This document shows positions 8,259 through 16,253 of a DNA stretch of 64,000 nucleotides, in pieces. A model generated the notes under the pieces. That model saw only the letters and a program-made list of their open reading frames with translations. It did not search any database and was not told the origin of the DNA. The stretch spans positions 930,001 through 994,000 of the forward strand of contig ATWD01000002.1 in the NCBI GenBank assembly GCA_000421065.1, in the 5' to 3' direction. The position numbers and the translations under genes are program-made. The number at the start of each line of letters is the position of its first letter. Position 1 is the stretch's first letter. The stretch is from Acidobacteriaceae bacterium TAA 166 (GTDB taxonomy: Bacteria > Acidobacteriota > Terriglobia > Terriglobales > Acidobacteriaceae).

Positions 8259-8350
8259 CCGCCTGTTGAGTGCGTAGAGAGCCCTACCGCACATCTCGAA
8301 CCAATGGCCAAATTAAAGGCGCCTTGTACACTTGCTGCGGAGAGCAAGCG

Positions 8351-8821
8351 ATGAATCGAAGAACCTTTCTGACCTCTGCTGCGAGTGTGTCAGGTGCAGC
8401 CCTGTTACCGAAAGCTCTAGCCCAATCCGGGCAGCAGGTCACGCACGTCGATACGAAAACCGATGGTGCTTTGCTGCAGAGCAGCGTTGTCAAGGCTGAT
8501 AGCCTCTCGCCGGAAGGTGCCGCGCCCGGTGCAAAAGCCTACGTGCACTTCAACGGACCCACCACGCAACTTGCTGCGCTTGCCTCCGGATTTGTGACCC
8601 TGGAGCCGGGAGCACAACCCCATCCGCCGCACCAACATCCTGAGGAGGAGATCATGATCGTTGGCGAAGGGACTGGAGAGTTCTTCATCAACGGTGCCGC
8701 AACTCAAGTCAAGGTAGGCGACATGGTATTCGCCGAATCGAATGTGCTGCACGGGGTGCGGAACACGGGCAAAACACGAATGATTTTCTACTTTGTGAAG
8801 ATGATGGGAAAGAGCGCTTAA
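8351..8821 (+). CDS. Tat-exported cupin-domain protein
   Basis: A 156-residue product starting MNRRTFLTSAASVSGAALLP, a twin-arginine signal with Ala-Gln cleavage region. The mature part is a single cupin barrel with the metal motif HPPHQHPEEEI in motif 1 and a second histidine in VLHGVRNTG, as in small metal-binding cupins. The ATG at 8351 was chosen over the longer open frame because GGAG sits 9 nt upstream and the signal peptide begins there. The substrate is unknown. Export in folded form fits a metal cofactor loaded in the cytoplasm. Confidence 0.85.
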   Translation: MNRRTFLTSAASVSGAALLPKALAQSGQQVTHVDTKTDGALLQSSVVKADSLSPEGAAPGAKAYVHFNGPTTQLAALASGFVTLEPGAQPHPPHQHPEEEIMIVGEGTGEFFINGAATQVKVGDMVFAESNVLHGVRNTGKTRMIFYFVKMMGKSA

Positions 8822-8834
8822 CGACTGGTTCCGT

Positions 8835-9389
8835 CTATTCGATCTCGCGTACCACCCTACAAGGATTCCCCACAGCCAGCACATTCTCCGGCAGACTCCG
8901 CGTGACCACGCTGCTCGCTCCCACCACCGTCCTCGCTCCAATCGTCACGCCCGGCAGAATGATCGCGCCCGAACCCACCCAAACGTCCGCCCCGATCGCC
9001 ACCGGAGCGCCATACTCCTGCTTCCGCCGCAGAGCCGCATTCAGAGGATGAAGCGGCGTCAAAATCTGCACCCCTGAACCAAACTGACAGTAGTCTCCAA
9101 TCGTCACCCTGCACACATCAAGCACCGTGCAGTTGAAGTTGAAGAACACCCGCTCACCCAGTTCGATGTTGGAGCCGTAATCGCAGAAAAACGGCGGCTG
9201 CAGCCAGACCGTATCCCCGCCCTTGCCGAAGATCTCCGCGAACAACCGCTGCCTCAGCTCCCGCTCCGCCTCTCGGCTTGCATTGAGTGTCTGGCAGAGA
9301 TCCCGCATCCGCTCCCGTTCCCGAACCAGCTCAGGATCGAGCGCGTCATACAGCTCCCCGGCAAGCATCTTCTCGCGTTCCGTCTTCAT
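8835..9389 (-). CDS. Maltose/galactoside O-acetyltransferase family protein
   Basis: A 184-residue left-handed beta-helix acetyltransferase of the Maa/NodL/LacA type, which move acetyl from acetyl-CoA to a sugar hydroxyl. It has the N-terminal Mac domain (MLAGELYDALDPELVRERER), then hexapeptide repeats, with the catalytic-region histidine in LTPLHPLNAALR and the C-terminal ADVWVGSGAIILPGVTIGA and VVGASSVVTRSLP. The ATG at 9389 has GAGG 6 nt upstream. The acceptor sugar cannot be told from sequence. Confidence 0.9.
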   Translation of the reverse strand: MKTEREKMLAGELYDALDPELVRERERMRDLCQTLNASREAERELRQRLFAEIFGKGGDTVWLQPPFFCDYGSNIELGERVFFNFNCTVLDVCRVTIGDYCQFGSGVQILTPLHPLNAALRRKQEYGAPVAIGADVWVGSGAIILPGVTIGARTVVGASSVVTRSLPENVLAVGNPCRVVREIE

Positions 9390-9690
9390 CCCTCGCCTCT
9401 CGATCCCGTCGCCAAAACCCTTGCTTCCCTCCATTCGGAGGATGGCCACTCCTGCGATTTATTGAGTCCCCTCGCCGACAACATCGGATCCCTGGAAAGT
9501 CCCTCGAGCAAGGCTGCAAGATCTCTCTTCATGAAGGGTCGGCTTCGATTGGGCATTACAGCTGATCGCGAGAGCAAGAAGAGAGGTGAGAGAACAGCGA
9601 CGGTTTCGCATTGCCGCCAGTGTACCTGCAGAGGTTTGCTTTACACACCGGCTGACGACAGATACACAAGGCCTATCGAAGCCGAGGCCT

Positions 9691-10332
9691 CTAGCGCCGT
9701 TTCCTTTGAACCCAGGTCGTCATGCAGCGGTAGTCTTGCACGATTGTGGTCTTCAATGGATCCACAAGCACGCTGTCCATCTCCTCCGTCAGTTCCATAA
9801 GCATCTCCTCATCCGCCAGGAACCACTCCGAACCGTCCCCCACCAGAAACCGGCCTCCCCGTACCCTCTCGAACTCCATGCCGATCCTCGAACCCAGGCG
9901 GCAGAACAGCATTCCTCCAGGCCTTAGAACGCGCCACAACTCCGCCAGCATCGCTCTGAAATGGTCCTCATCTCGAGCGAAGTGAAGTACCGAGTTACAG
10001 ATCACAACATCGACAAAAGCATCCGGGAAAGGGATCTGTTCGATGGCAGCAACTTGAAAGTTTTCTGCCGGGAGTCCCGTTCCCAACGAAGCGGAAAGCC
10101 GTCCTACGTGCTCTACGCCATCGCGGTCCAGGTCGAGCGCAAAGATCTCGCAGCCTTCGCGCAGGAGATGGACCAGGTTGCGCCCATACCCGCATCCAGC
10201 ATCGAGAACACGCATTCCAGGTTCGATATTCCCTCGGAGAATCTGATCGAAGACGTAAATGTCAATCTGTCCAAACTGCTCTTGAATATTCCATGCCATG
10301 CTCTCATCATCGCAGCCGGGCGCCCCATGCAT
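9691..10332 (-). CDS. Class I SAM-dependent methyltransferase
   Basis: A 213-residue protein with the glycine-rich SAM loop VLDAGCGYGRNLVHLL (about residues 42-57), the acidic residue after beta 2 (IFALDLDRDGV), and motif IV DVVICNSVLHFARDEDHF followed by LAELWRVLRPGGML, typical of methyltransferase-11-type enzymes. The ATG at 10332 has GGTGAGG close upstream; a second ATG at 10299 is possible. The substrate is unknown. Confidence 0.85.
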   Translation of the reverse strand: MHGAPGCDDESMAWNIQEQFGQIDIYVFDQILRGNIEPGMRVLDAGCGYGRNLVHLLREGCEIFALDLDRDGVEHVGRLSASLGTGLPAENFQVAAIEQIPFPDAFVDVVICNSVLHFARDEDHFRAMLAELWRVLRPGGMLFCRLGSRIGMEFERVRGGRFLVGDGSEWFLADEEMLMELTEEMDSVLVDPLKTTIVQDYRCMTTWVQRKRR

Positions 10333-10472
10333 GCGGCCTCACCTTCAAGAATCTCCGGAGGGCGGCAGAGGAGTGACAGAAGTCCGATGACAACACCGGC
10401 CAGAGATAGTAGGTTCAAATTGCTGCATCGGTTGTAAGAAATTAAACCTGTAACCGGCGAGATCAAATAACC

Positions 10473-11843
10473 ATGATGAAAAAGAAACAACTCGAAATTG
10501 CAGCCAGGGCGGCGAATTCATCCCCTAGCGCCGAAGCCATGGCGTCGAACTCTCTCTTCACCCGGCGTGTGATGCTGGGAATCACCGGGATGGCCGGCTT
10601 GGCGGCTTTGACCGGTATCGCACCCGATGCGGTTGCGCAGGCTCCGCAAAGACGGCCTCGTATCGCCTGTCTCGTCAGCTTCTGGGGTCTCCCGACCTCC
10701 CATGCGGACTGGATCGTCAACAAGCTGCTGGACGGTTATTGGTGGCACGGCGCCCACACCCCTTCGCGGGTAGACGTGGTGTCCGTTTACATCCATCAGT
10801 TCGACACGAGCTTGCTGGGCCAGAAGGTCTGTAAAGCGAAAAACATTCCCATCTATAAGACAGTCGGTGAAGCCGTCACGCTTGGCGGCAAGGAACTCGC
10901 GGTCGATGGCGTTGTCATCGTCTGCGAACATGGGAATTACCCAACCGATCTCAAGGGGCACTGGCTCCTGCCGCGCTGGTGGATCTACCAGCAGGTCATC
11001 CGGGTCTTCGAGCAGAGCAAGCGCTCGGTGCCCGTGTTTAACGACAAGCACCTCTCCTACAACTGGGACGACGCCAAGTGGATGTTCGACAAATCCCGTG
11101 AGCTGAGCTTTCCCCTGACCGGAGGCTCCTCCATACCGGCCTACTTCCGCAAGCCCGAGATAGAACTCGCGACCGATACGCCGATTAAAAACTCAATCGT
11201 GGTTGGAAGCTCCCCGGATGAGGGAGCCATCTCCCATTGCATCGACGTGCTTCAGGCCTTTGTCGATCGCCGCAAGGGCGGCGAGACAGGCGTCAGGTCG
11301 GTGCAGTCCATTCGGGGGCCTGAAACCTGGAAGTGGGTCGAAGGCAATCCCTGGGCCGGCAACCTGCTTGAAGCAGTGCGGAAAAACTTTGACCTGAAGC
11401 CGGGATACTTTCAGGAAGGCCGGAACCCGAACGTCTGTATCGTCGAGTACAACGATGGAACCCAGGCGGCGGTCATCTCGGGCACGGGTGTCGGGTGGAC
11501 CTATGCCGGCGAAATCGAAGGGCAGAAAGACCCGACGATCGTCTCGATGCTTGGCTGGCCCGGCCCCGTCTCGCAATACCACGCCGCGAATGCCCACGAG
11601 CACTGGATCACCGAGATGATGCTGACCCATAAGGAACCGTTCAACGCCGAGCGGTTGCTTCTATCGACCGGGATTGTGAACCACTACATGGAATCAAACT
11701 GGGAAAACGGCCGTTACTCCGCCGTCGGGCGCCGCATCGAGACTCCGTACATGAACATGAAATATCGCTCGACCCACGGTCCGCTCTTTGAGACAGGCCC
11801 GCGGCCGCCGAATACCACCTACATCCGCGGCTTTGAATACTAG
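10473..11843 (+). CDS. Tat-exported protein of unknown function
   Basis: A 456-residue protein. Its N-terminus has a long polar region and then TRRVMLGITGMAGLAALTG, a twin-arginine signal, with cleavage probably near AVAQAPQ. The mature part is rich in Trp, His and Gly (SFWGLPTSHADWIVNKLLDG, ANAHEHWITEMMLTHKEPF, STGIVNHYMESNWENGRYS) and I cannot assign a fold with confidence. It is not a clear oxidoreductase because I find no dinucleotide-binding loop. A terminator-like hairpin follows the stop codon. The histidine and tryptophan content suggests an exported enzyme or binding protein, which is inference. Confidence 0.75.
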   Translation: MMKKKQLEIAARAANSSPSAEAMASNSLFTRRVMLGITGMAGLAALTGIAPDAVAQAPQRRPRIACLVSFWGLPTSHADWIVNKLLDGYWWHGAHTPSRVDVVSVYIHQFDTSLLGQKVCKAKNIPIYKTVGEAVTLGGKELAVDGVVIVCEHGNYPTDLKGHWLLPRWWIYQQVIRVFEQSKRSVPVFNDKHLSYNWDDAKWMFDKSRELSFPLTGGSSIPAYFRKPEIELATDTPIKNSIVVGSSPDEGAISHCIDVLQAFVDRRKGGETGVRSVQSIRGPETWKWVEGNPWAGNLLEAVRKNFDLKPGYFQEGRNPNVCIVEYNDGTQAAVISGTGVGWTYAGEIEGQKDPTIVSMLGWPGPVSQYHAANAHEHWITEMMLTHKEPFNAERLLLSTGIVNHYMESNWENGRYSAVGRRIETPYMNMKYRSTHGPLFETGPRPPNTTYIRGFEY

Positions 11844-11924
11844 ACTCTGCGCGGGCTGCGGCGGAAGACGCATTTTGTAACTGATTGCCGGATGAACTAA
11901 ACGACAGTACGAACGAAAACTAAA

Positions 11925-11967
11925 TGCGAGGATCTGGATACGGACCTCGCACCCATTTAAGTTTTTT
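11925..11967 (+). terminator. Probable intrinsic terminator
   Basis: TGCGAGG (11925-11931) pairs with CCTCGCA (11945-11951) around a 13-nt loop, flanked by AAA and TTT that can extend the stem, and TTTTTT follows at 11962-11967. It lies 82 bp after the Tat-protein gene. The rest of the 326-bp gap up to 12169 shows no gene. Confidence 0.65.
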
Positions 11968-12169
11968 GATTAAGCAATGTCCCTCAAAAGTGAGGATTGT
12001 GTTGGCAGGCGGGATTTCGGGTACCTCCGTTCGCTTCGGACTGCAGCGAAGCGGAATTTAGGTGCGATGAACGCTCTTCTCGGAAGCGATCCCTTCGTGA
12101 CGACAAGCGGACTTATGAGGAGTAATCCGGTTGAGAGATTCTTTCCGCCACGGCTAGGAGGCCGTCAGT

Positions 12170-13096
12170 GTGGCGAAAAGAGCGAAGAAGCCCAAGAGTA
12201 TCCTCAAGTTCCCCGATCTTGATTATTCGAAATCAGCGGTCTTAAACAGCCTTTCATCACTGAATTCGCGCCGATCGTACGAACACGCGATCCGCGACTT
12301 CATCGAATGGTACTGCTCCGAGCCACGGCTTGCATTCAACAAAACGGTAGTGACTCGCTATCGCATAGCCTTGGAGCAACGCAGATACGCACCTTCAACG
12401 ATCAACCTTAGACTCGCCGCGGTTCGCAGGCTCGCATACGAAGCTTCGGATTGCGGACTGCTCAGCCCTGACCTTGCCGCTGGCATTCGCCGGGTCAAGG
12501 GAGCGAAGCGCTTAGGGGTTCGTGTTGGGAATTGGCTGACCGTTGAGCAGAGCAAGAAGCTGCTATCTGTCCATCTCGGCACACAATTGAGAGACCTGCG
12601 CAATCGTGCCGTCCTTGCCATGCTGCTCGGTTGCGGATTGCGTAGAGCAGAACTTGTTGCCGTCAAAATCGAAGACTTTGAGCTTCGAGAAGATCACTGG
12701 GTGCTTGCAGATCTCGTTGGGAAAGGCCGTCACATGCGGACGATCCCTGTGCCTGGCTGGGTAAAGTTAGTCGTCGATGCGTGGACACATGCGGCGAAAC
12801 TACACGATGGAACGCTCTTCCGCGCCATAGGCAAGACCGGAAGGGTCCAGGGATGCGGCTTTTCCGCCAAAGTAGTCTGGACCATCGTTCGCGAAGCGGC
12901 ATCAAGCTGCGGCATAGGCGTGATCGCACCACACGATCTGCGGCGCACGTGCGCTCGACTCTGCCACCAGTCAGGAGGCGAATTGGAACAAATTCAATTT
13001 CTGCTTGGTCACGTATCAATCCAGACGACCGAGCGTTATCTTGGCTGCAAGCAGCGGCTTCACAACGCTGTAAATGACAGGATCGGATTGGAGTAG
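12170..13096 (+). CDS. Tyrosine recombinase/integrase, orphan
   Basis: A 308-residue site-specific recombinase. The N-terminal SAM-like core-binding domain (SRRSYEHAIRDFIEWYCSEP) is followed by the catalytic domain with Arg in GCGLRRAELVAV, Lys in LVGKGRHMRTIPV, His/Arg in HDLRRTCARLCH, His in FLLGHVSIQTTERYLG and the nucleophilic Tyr in ERYLG. All five catalytic positions are present, so it is probably active. The GTG start at 12170 has AGGAGG 8 nt upstream. It is not next to a tRNA. It may be a remnant of, or the mover of, the small accessory patch that follows. Confidence 0.85.
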   Translation: MAKRAKKPKSILKFPDLDYSKSAVLNSLSSLNSRRSYEHAIRDFIEWYCSEPRLAFNKTVVTRYRIALEQRRYAPSTINLRLAAVRRLAYEASDCGLLSPDLAAGIRRVKGAKRLGVRVGNWLTVEQSKKLLSVHLGTQLRDLRNRAVLAMLLGCGLRRAELVAVKIEDFELREDHWVLADLVGKGRHMRTIPVPGWVKLVVDAWTHAAKLHDGTLFRAIGKTGRVQGCGFSAKVVWTIVREAASSCGIGVIAPHDLRRTCARLCHQSGGELEQIQFLLGHVSIQTTERYLGCKQRLHNAVNDRIGLE

Positions 13097-13202
13097 GGGT
13101 CTTCCTGACCGGAGAACCTCGATCATGGCTGTTGTTGTAGACCGCCAACTCGAGGAAAGCCGCCCTTTTGCTTGTCTGACACACGAAAGATAATCTGGTC
13201 GT

Positions 13203-13629
13203 ATGATCGCTGGTCTCAAGGTCGCTTATCTCTGGCATGACAACGATGTGATCGAGCTTCGAATCACAGTCGAGAACACAAGATTCCGTGCCACGACCGA
13301 CGTGTACGTCGGCACAGACGAACTCAGCTCGGCTGCGGCGACGATGCAAGGTTTTCCGACGAACAGCAATGATCGAAGAAGGATTGCTTTTGGAAGTGCG
13401 GGCGGAGCATTTGCTGGTGGGTTCGCAACTGGACTTCCAGTGTCAAGACGCAGCAGGACACACTTGCTTCCACTCGGTGATTGAGGACGATTTCAAGAAC
13501 CGCGAAGCAACGGAGAGCGCGGCCATCCAAGTAAGCTTTGAACCTGCCGCCCTTGATACGTTCCTGATAGAGCTAAAACAAATAGAGCAAGATTTAAGAG
13601 GCTCGGCTTGCCTGATGACCGGACCGTGA
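13203..13629 (+). pseudogene. Small unknown gene broken by a +1 frameshift
   Basis: Two overlapping frames together read as one protein. The first starts MIAGLKVAYLWHDNDVIELR and runs through TTDVYVGTDELSSAAATMQG and AFAGGFAT. The second continues LDFQCQDAAGHTCFHSVIED and ends with FEPAALDTFLIELKQIEQDL. The switch falls near 13428, where removing one A from GCAACTG would join them as ...GGFALDFQCQDAAGH.... The joined pattern matches my memory of a family of about 130-140 residues with no assigned function. The gene is inactivated by a one-base insertion, or the base is a sequencing error. Confidence 0.6.
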
Positions 13630-13686
13630 TTCCGTCAAGGTGCACGGGGGTGCTTAAGGAAAGATTTTGTTTAGGAGATGAGCGAG

Positions 13687-14100
13687 ATGATTGTCTATTC
13701 GCTAAGGGCCGACACGAAGTTTATCGAACAGGTTCAACATGCCACTCGGACAACTAAAGAATTCGGAATCGAGCCCACTCATGGCTTGTTTGGTACTAAG
13801 GAGTGGTGGGACCAGATTGCAAACGGGAGTCTCCCAGTTGTCACCCTTGCGGGGGTAATTTCAAAGTGCTACATGGGGAGCATGAACGATTGGCCCATGT
13901 TCGATCTGATCGATGCCCAAGGGGAAAAGACAAGTTGGACTCGACAGGTAAATGCGCGCGAGCAGGACTCCTCTTACCGTGAGGGGAGCATGGCTGAGAT
14001 TGACTTTGTGCTGCAGAATAGTCGGCCTCTCGCATGGAGTAAGGGCGCTGAGCAGAAGCAAGTATTAGAGATTCGCATTATCCATCCATCGACTCTCTGA
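13687..14100 (+). CDS. Hypothetical protein, function unknown
   Basis: A 137-residue soluble protein. I prefer the ATG at 13687 (MIVYSLRADTKF) over the one at 13678 because TAGGAG sits 9 nt before the former and overlaps the latter. Aromatic stretches include FGTKEWWDQIANG and MGSMNDWPMFDL. No signal peptide, membrane helix or familiar motif is seen. It has its own terminator and follows a broken gene and a recombinase, so it may be horizontally acquired cargo. Confidence 0.7.
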   Translation: MIVYSLRADTKFIEQVQHATRTTKEFGIEPTHGLFGTKEWWDQIANGSLPVVTLAGVISKCYMGSMNDWPMFDLIDAQGEKTSWTRQVNAREQDSSYREGSMAEIDFVLQNSRPLAWSKGAEQKQVLEIRIIHPSTL

Positions 14101-14184
14101 TACTGGATACAGATTACTCCCCATAAACGCCGTTCTCGCCAATTGACGATTGCTGACGCGAAGCCGACCTTCGGCACTTGCCTG

Positions 14185-14214
14185 CGAGAGGCCGACAACG
14201 GCGGCCTCTCGTTT
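14185..14214 (+). terminator. Intrinsic terminator after the 13687 gene
   Basis: CGAGAGGCCG (14185-14194) pairs perfectly with CGGCCTCTCG (14202-14211) and TTT follows. It lies between two converging genes and may serve both directions. Confidence 0.7.
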
Positions 14215-14248
14215 GCCACAGGAAGAGTGAACAACTCCTCAGCAAGGA

Positions 14249-14584
14249 TCAGGTAGAGGGATCTCTTTTCAAATGCTCTCTGCCCCACGAACAGAGAACA
14301 TCCAATACCGGAACCAACGTCCGTACGTACGGCGTTAGCGAGTACCGCACTCGCAGGGGCAAGCCCTGCTCCTGATGACGTTCCAGAATCCCGGCCCCTG
14401 TCATATCCCGCAGGTGACGGAGAAGCATCCTCTCTGTAATTTCAGGAATACTCTTTCGCAATTCGTTCGTCCTCATCGGCCCATCCAACAGCCGCTAGAG
14501 CATTGTGCCCTTCCATCGCCCGTCGATGACGCTTAGCGTCACATCGATGGGGCATGGTGAGATCTCTTTCTTTGAGACGCCCAT
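14249..14584 (-). pseudogene. HxlR-family transcriptional regulator with an internal amber codon
   Basis: The complete 111-codon frame runs from an ATG at 14584 (GGAG 8 nt upstream), reading MGVSKKEISPCPIDVTLSVI then DGRWKGTML, a TAG at 14495-14497 (codon 30), then RLLDGPMRTNELRKSIPEIT and the winged-helix remainder. HxlR regulators carry the conserved Cys near residue 11 and a DGRWKGxIL-W/Y/F-x-LL pattern, so the TAG replaces an aromatic residue, most simply Trp (TGG). Residues after the stop are well preserved, implying a recent mutation. It is divergent from the DUF1772 gene, with a palindromic operator between. Confidence 0.75.
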
Positions 14585-14595
14585 GGATTTCTCCA

Positions 14596-14613
14596 ACTGA
14601 CAAATTTGTCAGT
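14596..14613. promoter_or_regulatory. 18-bp perfect palindrome, candidate HxlR operator
   Basis: ACTGACAAATTTGTCAGT is a perfect inverted repeat in the divergent intergenic region. It lies 12 bp upstream of the HxlR ATG and 64 bp before the ATG of the membrane-protein gene. Winged-helix dimers such as HxlR bind sites of this size and position, so autoregulation and control of the neighbour are likely. Confidence 0.6.
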
Positions 14614-14676
14614 GCTACTTTTTGTATCGGTGGTCCATTCGAAAGCGTCTTTAGCGAAGAGTCAATAGGAGCCCAT

Positions 14677-15108
14677 ATGTACTTGTTCAACATGGCGACC
14701 ATCTTCATCGTTCTTACCCTGGTAGGCGTCGAGTTTTCTGTATCTGCATTCATGAACCCCGCCGCGTCGCGGCTCGAACCCGAGTCACAATTGAAGATGC
14801 TAAGCCATTCTGCTCGCGTGCTTGGAAAGGTGATGCCAATCTGGTACTCGGTCTCTACCCTGCTTCTCGGTATCCAGACCTGGCTCTGTTGGCACACGCC
14901 TGGGCGCCCAATTCTGCTTACAGCGGATGCAATCATGGTTCTTATTGCGGTGGCATCGATCTTTCTCCTGGTTCCACTCGCCAGTCGTGTGGCGGAAGGT
15001 GCTACTGATTGGCAGCGGATAAATCGGATTTGGGACCGGAGAAATCGAGTGCGCATAGCCGCTCTCGCCACCGCAGCTATCCTGCTCGCATACGTCGTAG
15101 TCCGCTGA
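14677..15108 (+). CDS. DUF1772-type integral membrane protein
   Basis: A 143-residue protein with four predicted membrane segments: IFIVLTLVGVEFSVSAF, a central helix around VMPIWYSVSTLLLG, ILLTADAIMVLIAVASIFLL, and IAALATAAILLAYVVVR. The pattern of a soluble Asn/Pro motif after the first helix (FMNPAASRL) and later WQRINRIWDRRNRVR fits the anthrone-oxygenase-like DUF1772 family. The ATG at 14677 has AGGAG 5 nt upstream. Divergent HxlR-DUF1772 pairs suggest redox or electrophile-responsive regulation, which is inference. Confidence 0.8.
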   Translation: MYLFNMATIFIVLTLVGVEFSVSAFMNPAASRLEPESQLKMLSHSARVLGKVMPIWYSVSTLLLGIQTWLCWHTPGRPILLTADAIMVLIAVASIFLLVPLASRVAEGATDWQRINRIWDRRNRVRIAALATAAILLAYVVVR

Positions 15109-15191
15109 GGTTTCTCGATCCCGATCAGTACTGGGAAATGCCGTTGTCGGAAGGGATAGGGCATTACTTCCGATATGCCGACGAATCAGGA

Positions 15192-16196
15192 TTAAACGTA
15201 TCCCTCAATTTGCGCCACTAACGGCTGAGCAAGCGTGTAGACCAGCCGAGGTCTGCCGGGAGCATTCCATGTCTCTCCTACAGTGGAGAGCGGGACGGCA
15301 GTGGTCTCCAGATCGAGTTTGCCTTGAGCCGCGATGTCGAAGGTTTGCCGAATAGCCTCCAGCAGCTTGGGAAAGGCGACCGACTTCAGACCGCTGCCCA
15401 TTATCTGGATGGCGGAAGAACGTAAGGCCGCGGCGGGGAGTTCGACGGGCTCGCGGCTCGCTTCCCCGACCTGGATGAAGCGGACCGGGTGTGCATCCTC
15501 CACGGCCCTGGCTACGGCGACGATGATGGTCCGGGCGCTGGTGCCCCAGAGATAATCGACGACCACATCGAGGCCCCGCTCAAACTCGGCGATAAGAGCC
15601 TGCTCAAAATGCCTTACGCCCTGCGGGTTTTCGGGGCGAAGATCAAAAGGGATAACAATGTCGGCGCCAAAGTCACGAAGTTTCTCGAGTTCTGCAAGAT
15701 TGCGACCAGTGACGATAACCTTCCTCGCACCGAGATATTTCGCAACCTGGACAGCGACCGTACCCGAGGAACCGGTTGCCCCGTTGATTAGGACAGTTTC
15801 GCCGGGTTGAAAGCGGGCGCGCTCAACCAACGCACCCCCGCAGGACATGCCGGGATTGGCGATCGCTGCCGCGGTCACATCGTCAAGGAGGTCCGGGACT
15901 GCGACGGTGTGGCGAGGGTCAACGAGTGTCTGTTGAGCCAAAGCTCCAAAGGGAGCTTCAGGCATGGCGAAGTAGATGCGGCGACCCTCGGCAGTGGTGC
16001 CGACACCATCTACTCCGGGAACAAAGGGGTACTGGTTGTCAGCGCTGTAGTGGGTGCCTGCAGCGCGACCCTTGGTGAGATTGCTAAGAGCAGCGGCGGT
16101 GACCGTGACAAGTTCGAGACCGCCGTGCGGAACCGGTTCCTTGAAATCGCCGTAGATCGGGGAGGTGCCGGGGGCTGTAACGATCGCTGCTTTCAT
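15192..16196 (-). CDS. NAD(P)-dependent medium-chain dehydrogenase (quinone oxidoreductase-like)
   Basis: A 334-residue MDR-superfamily protein. An N-terminal GroES-like domain (PFVPGVDGVG) precedes a Rossmann domain with the nucleotide loop INGATGSSGTVAVQVAKYLGA and ARKVIVTGRN. The Cys-rich zinc lobe is absent, so it resembles zinc-independent quinone oxidoreductases. The ATG at 16196 has GGAG 7 nt upstream and starts MKAAIVTAPG, as usual for the family. It is divergent from an AraC regulator 57 bp away, probably its controller. Confidence 0.85.
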   Translation of the reverse strand: MKAAIVTAPGTSPIYGDFKEPVPHGGLELVTVTAAALSNLTKGRAAGTHYSADNQYPFVPGVDGVGTTAEGRRIYFAMPEAPFGALAQQTLVDPRHTVAVPDLLDDVTAAAIANPGMSCGGALVERARFQPGETVLINGATGSSGTVAVQVAKYLGARKVIVTGRNLAELEKLRDFGADIVIPFDLRPENPQGVRHFEQALIAEFERGLDVVVDYLWGTSARTIIVAVARAVEDAHPVRFIQVGEASREPVELPAAALRSSAIQIMGSGLKSVAFPKLLEAIRQTFDIAAQGKLDLETTAVPLSTVGETWNAPGRPRLVYTLAQPLVAQIEGYV

Positions 16197-16253
16197 CAGA
16201 ATTCTCCTATGCTTGTAGGCTAGGCGAGTCACCGTCGCGACGCTTGACCGTTT

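Noticed and set aside
7095..8294. 399-codon minus-strand frame opposite lysA
   Set aside because: Same shadow pattern; lysA is unmistakable on the other strand.
9450..9690. Plus-strand frames between the acetyltransferase and methyltransferase genes
   Set aside because: Short, without ribosome binding sites or protein-like features; they extend across the antisense of the methyltransferase.
11977..12222. 81-codon frame before the recombinase gene
   Set aside because: Overlaps the recombinase start in another frame and has no ribosome binding site; the recombinase start is well supported.
13203..13629. Programmed frameshift as explanation for the split gene
   Set aside because: I see no slippery heptamer or downstream structure at the junction; mutation or a sequencing error is simpler.
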